A DNA stretch of 6,251 nt from Gammaproteobacteria bacterium (lineage in GTDB: Bacteria; Pseudomonadota; Gammaproteobacteria; Halothiobacillales; Halothiobacillaceae): positions 1 to 6,251 of the forward strand of contig JARJMX020000166.1 in assembly GCA_029335925.2 (NCBI GenBank), in the 5' to 3' direction. A program made the translations under genes and the position numbers. The notes under the pieces were generated by a model that did no database searches, was not told the DNA's origin, and saw only the letters and a program-made list of their open reading frames with translations. The stretch's first letter is position 1. Each line of letters begins with the position of its first letter. Positions 6,163-6,251 of this stretch are shown here, piece after piece.

Positions 6163-6251
6163 GGCGGCAATAATTGGGGATGAACAGCCGCCAACTGCTT
6201 GAGAGTCTGGCGTAGCAGGACATAGTGCGCCTAACTTAAGGTGTGCTTTTG

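Overview
The window looks like chromosomal DNA from a GC-rich (roughly 60% by eye) gammaproteobacterium. The evidence is the yidC-mnmE order typical of the region near oriC, an intact CmoA/CmoB pair, a PagL-type outer-membrane lipid A deacylase, and the remains of a SelD/MnmH selenium pathway. I would guess a Chromatiales-like or related lineage, but the sequence alone does not fix the genus.

Layout, left to right. (1) Positions 1-476 are the 3' end of yidC, followed after 17 bp by a complete mnmE (494-1873). (2) Positions 1874-2633 hold no intact gene. A minus-strand dienelactone-hydrolase-family alpha/beta hydrolase (1907-2518) is recognisable across three reading frames, broken by three 1-nt deletions and a nonsense codon. 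A consensus -10 element lies just before the next gene. (3) pagL (2634-3131) is intact. (4) Positions 3164-4261 are a decayed selD-mnmH pair. An internal deletion joins the first part of SelD in frame to MnmH just after the rhodanese catalytic cysteine, and four more single-base indels interrupt the remnant. (5) cmoA (4258-4983) and cmoB (4983-5978) are intact and overlap each other; cmoA also overlaps the mnmH remnant. (6) A small minus-strand ORF with one predicted membrane segment (5962-6162) converges on cmoB.

The unifying theme is tRNA wobble-uridine (U34) chemistry. MnmE, with its partner MnmG elsewhere, builds the (c)mnm5 side chain. SelD plus MnmH would have converted the 2-thio group on such tRNAs to 2-seleno. 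CmoA and CmoB build the different side chain cmo5U34. The selenium branch has been destroyed at this locus, while the neighbouring cmo5U genes and mnmE are clean. The damage is confined to two segments between intact genes, which argues for real gene decay rather than general sequencing error. I see no transposon, CRISPR array, tRNA or rRNA, and no convincing new defence or mobile system. The most notable item is the selD::mnmH deletion scar.
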